From Bacteroidota bacterium (lineage in GTDB: Bacteria > CLD3 > SB21), in NCBI GenBank assembly GCA_020438245.1, contig JAGQUY010000091.1, positions 1 through 8,554 of the forward strand: a stretch of DNA of 8,554 bases. Reading direction: 5' to 3'. The notes under the pieces are model-generated. The model was not told the DNA's origin. It did no database searches and was given only the letters and a program-made list of their open reading frames with translations. The position numbers and the translations under genes are program-made. Shown here piece after piece: positions 7,782 through 8,554 of this stretch (positions are counted from its first letter, which is position 1; every line of letters begins with the position of its first letter).

Positions 7782-8273
7782 TCAGCGGTAGTTGTCAAAT
7801 TGCAGCGCAAAATCAAATTCTTTGTCCTTCAAGACTTGGATGACTTTCTGCAAATCGTCCTTGTCTTTTCCCGAGATGCGGACCTGATCCCCTTGAATGC
7901 TGGCCTGCACTTTCATCTTCAAATCCTTTACCGTCGCAGCAATTTTTTTGGCTTGTTCCTGCTCGATGCCCTGTTGCATCTTGATGTGCATGCGAACCAT
8001 TCCGCCGGAAGCCTCCTCCTGCTTGCCAAATTTCAGAGCTTTGGGAGAGATGCCTCTTTTGATAAGTTTACCTTGAAGAATGTCAATGACGGCCTTCATT
8101 TTGAAGTCATCGTCAGCAAGGATCACTAGTTCTTCTTTGGTTTGTTCGATGGAGCTCTTACTACCGCGAAAATCATAACGCGTTGCAATCTCTTTCTGAG
8201 CCTGTTGAACTGCGTTGGTGACTTCCTGCATATCGATCTTTGATACGACGTCAAACGAGTGCATATCGGCCAT
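7782..8273 (-). CDS. yajQ: YajQ-family nucleotide-binding protein (DUF520)
   Basis: A 163-residue small cytoplasmic protein matching E. coli YajQ from end to end: SFDVVSKIDMQEV (6-18), RYDFRG (32-37), DILQGKLIKRGI (64-75), QGIEQEQAKKIAATVKDLK (101-119), VQASIQGDQVRISGKDKDDLQ split around 122-142, and the closing FDNYR. The family has two ferredoxin-like domains and binds nucleotides or RNA; a Xanthomonas member binds cyclic di-GMP and affects virulence gene control. Which ligand applies here is not visible in the sequence. The start ATG has AGGAG 6 nt upstream; M4 is a less likely start. It lies 56 bp after the Rieske gene, with a tandem repeat between, and 9 bp before galE. Confidence 0.96.
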   Translation of the reverse strand: MADMHSFDVVSKIDMQEVTNAVQQAQKEIATRYDFRGSKSSIEQTKEELVILADDDFKMKAVIDILQGKLIKRGISPKALKFGKQEEASGGMVRMHIKMQQGIEQEQAKKIAATVKDLKMKVQASIQGDQVRISGKDKDDLQKVIQVLKDKEFDFALQFDNYR

Positions 8274-8279
8274 TTGGTA

Positions 8280-8284
8280 CTCCT
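8280..8284 (-). promoter_or_regulatory. Ribosome binding site of yajQ (AGGAG)
   Basis: AGGAG in the context AAAGGAGTACCAAATG lies 6 nt before the ATG at 8273 and fixes that start over the in-frame ATG three codons later. It is one of the two best ribosome sites in the window, so yajQ can probably be translated independently of the gene before it. Confidence 0.75.
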
Positions 8285-8296
8285 TTCATAAGGGGA

Positions 8297-8331
8297 TAAA
8301 TAACCAAAGTGTCTTAAATAAGCAAGGTGTC
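8297..8331. repeat. Two-copy tandem direct repeat, 17 bp units with an 18-bp period
   Basis: Copy one is 8297-8313 (taaataaccaaagtgtc) and copy two is 8315-8331 (taaataagcaaggtgtc), separated by one base. They match at 15 of 17 positions. The pair fills most of the 56-bp gap between the Rieske stop and yajQ, and one end touches the Rieske stop codon. It could be a slippage duplication or a paired binding site upstream of yajQ; nothing here decides between them. Confidence 0.7.
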
Positions 8332-8554
8332 AGGCGATTTCGCCACCCGGAGGGGTGAGCGACACATACACCTTGTCGTGTTCAATGACGGTTTCGTATT
8401 CTCGCAGATAAATATCGGGTTTACCGATACATTCAAGCGTTTGCAGATCATATTGCCAGCCGTGGAAAGGGCAGGTTATAACCGATCCGTCTAGCTTTCC
8501 TTTTTGAAATATCGGCATGTTCATGTGGCGACAGAGTCCGTCCACCGCTTTGAT
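8330..8554 (-). CDS. Rieske [2Fe-2S] domain protein, C-terminal end only
   Basis: The frame enters from beyond the window edge and ends in TGA at 8332-8330, leaving about 74 residues. Cluster ligands are plain: CRH (8552-side, codons at about 8533-8525) and, after 17 residues, CPFHGW, fitting CxH-x(15-17)-CxxH of Rieske proteins. The following YDL...LECIGKPDIYLREYETVIEHDKVYVSL fits the last beta strands of a small Rieske ferredoxin or of an NirD-like protein. The residues after the first ligand pair (MNMPIFQKG) differ from the commoner CPHxGxxLxxG form but keep the general layout. It probably carries electrons to an oxidoreductase encoded upstream. Alternatives are an oxygenase ferredoxin, a nitrite reductase small subunit, or the Rieske domain of a larger protein; the missing N-terminus would decide. 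GTG at 8545 is an internal Val, not the start. Confidence 0.9.
   Translation of the reverse strand: MKAVDGLCRHMNMPIFQKGKLDGSVITCPFHGWQYDLQTLECIGKPDIYLREYETVIEHDKVYVSLTPPGGEIA

Noticed and set aside
7560..8129. A 189-codon plus-strand open frame spanning the galE-yajQ junction.
   Set aside because: It is antisense to two well supported genes and resembles no known family.
8290..8332. A possible sigma-70 promoter (TTGCTT, 17 bp, TATTTA) ahead of yajQ.
   Set aside because: The -10 box matches the consensus at only three positions, and the sequence is part of the tandem repeat; too weak to call.
8333..8344. The palindrome-like ggcgatttcgcc at the end of the Rieske gene, considered as a terminator.
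   Set aside because: The stem is only 4-5 bp with a tiny loop, it is inside the coding region, and no T-run follows on the minus strand.

Overview
This window is compact bacterial housekeeping sequence, with every recognisable gene on the minus strand. In transcription order (high to low coordinate) the genes are: the C-terminal end of a Rieske [2Fe-2S] protein (8554-8330), yajQ (8273-7782), galE (7772-6795), yicC (6785-5904), a dedA-family membrane protein gene (5904-5263), glnD (5279-2724), an iodotyrosine-deiodinase-like nitroreductase-fold flavoprotein gene (2696-1998), and the first 645 codons of ileS (1937-1). The gaps are 56, 9, 9, -1, -17, 27 and 60 bp. No stretch over 60 bp lacks a gene, and I saw no convincing terminator or promoter, so much or all of this may be one transcript. 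There are no tRNA or rRNA genes, no CRISPR array, no insertion sequence, and no broken gene.

The organism is a bacterium with a Gram-negative-type gene set. GlnD with its full nucleotidyltransferase-HD-ACT-ACT layout, YajQ, YicC and DedA together point to a proteobacterium-like genome. Base composition looks roughly balanced. An anaerobic lineage such as Desulfobacterota is my best guess, but that rests on gene style only and I hold it weakly.

The genes cover unrelated jobs: translation (ileS), nitrogen signalling (glnD), RNA turnover (yicC), envelope lipid recycling (dedA), nucleotide-sugar supply (galE), nucleotide binding (yajQ), and two redox proteins. They do not form an obvious pathway. 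Coupling is tightest in galE-yicC-dedA-glnD, where ribosome sites and stop or start codons overlap.

The two most interesting points are inside proteins. The IleS is of the second type (IleRS2), and its class I signature reads GIHH instead of HIGH. This swap has been linked to very high mupirocin resistance in some IleRS2 enzymes. The 232-residue flavoprotein keeps the Glu/Tyr/Lys set that iodotyrosine deiodinases use to hold a halogenated phenol, so it is better viewed as a candidate reductive dehalogenase than as a generic nitroreductase. A two-copy 18-bp tandem repeat lies just upstream of yajQ. I do not see an undescribed multi-gene system here.
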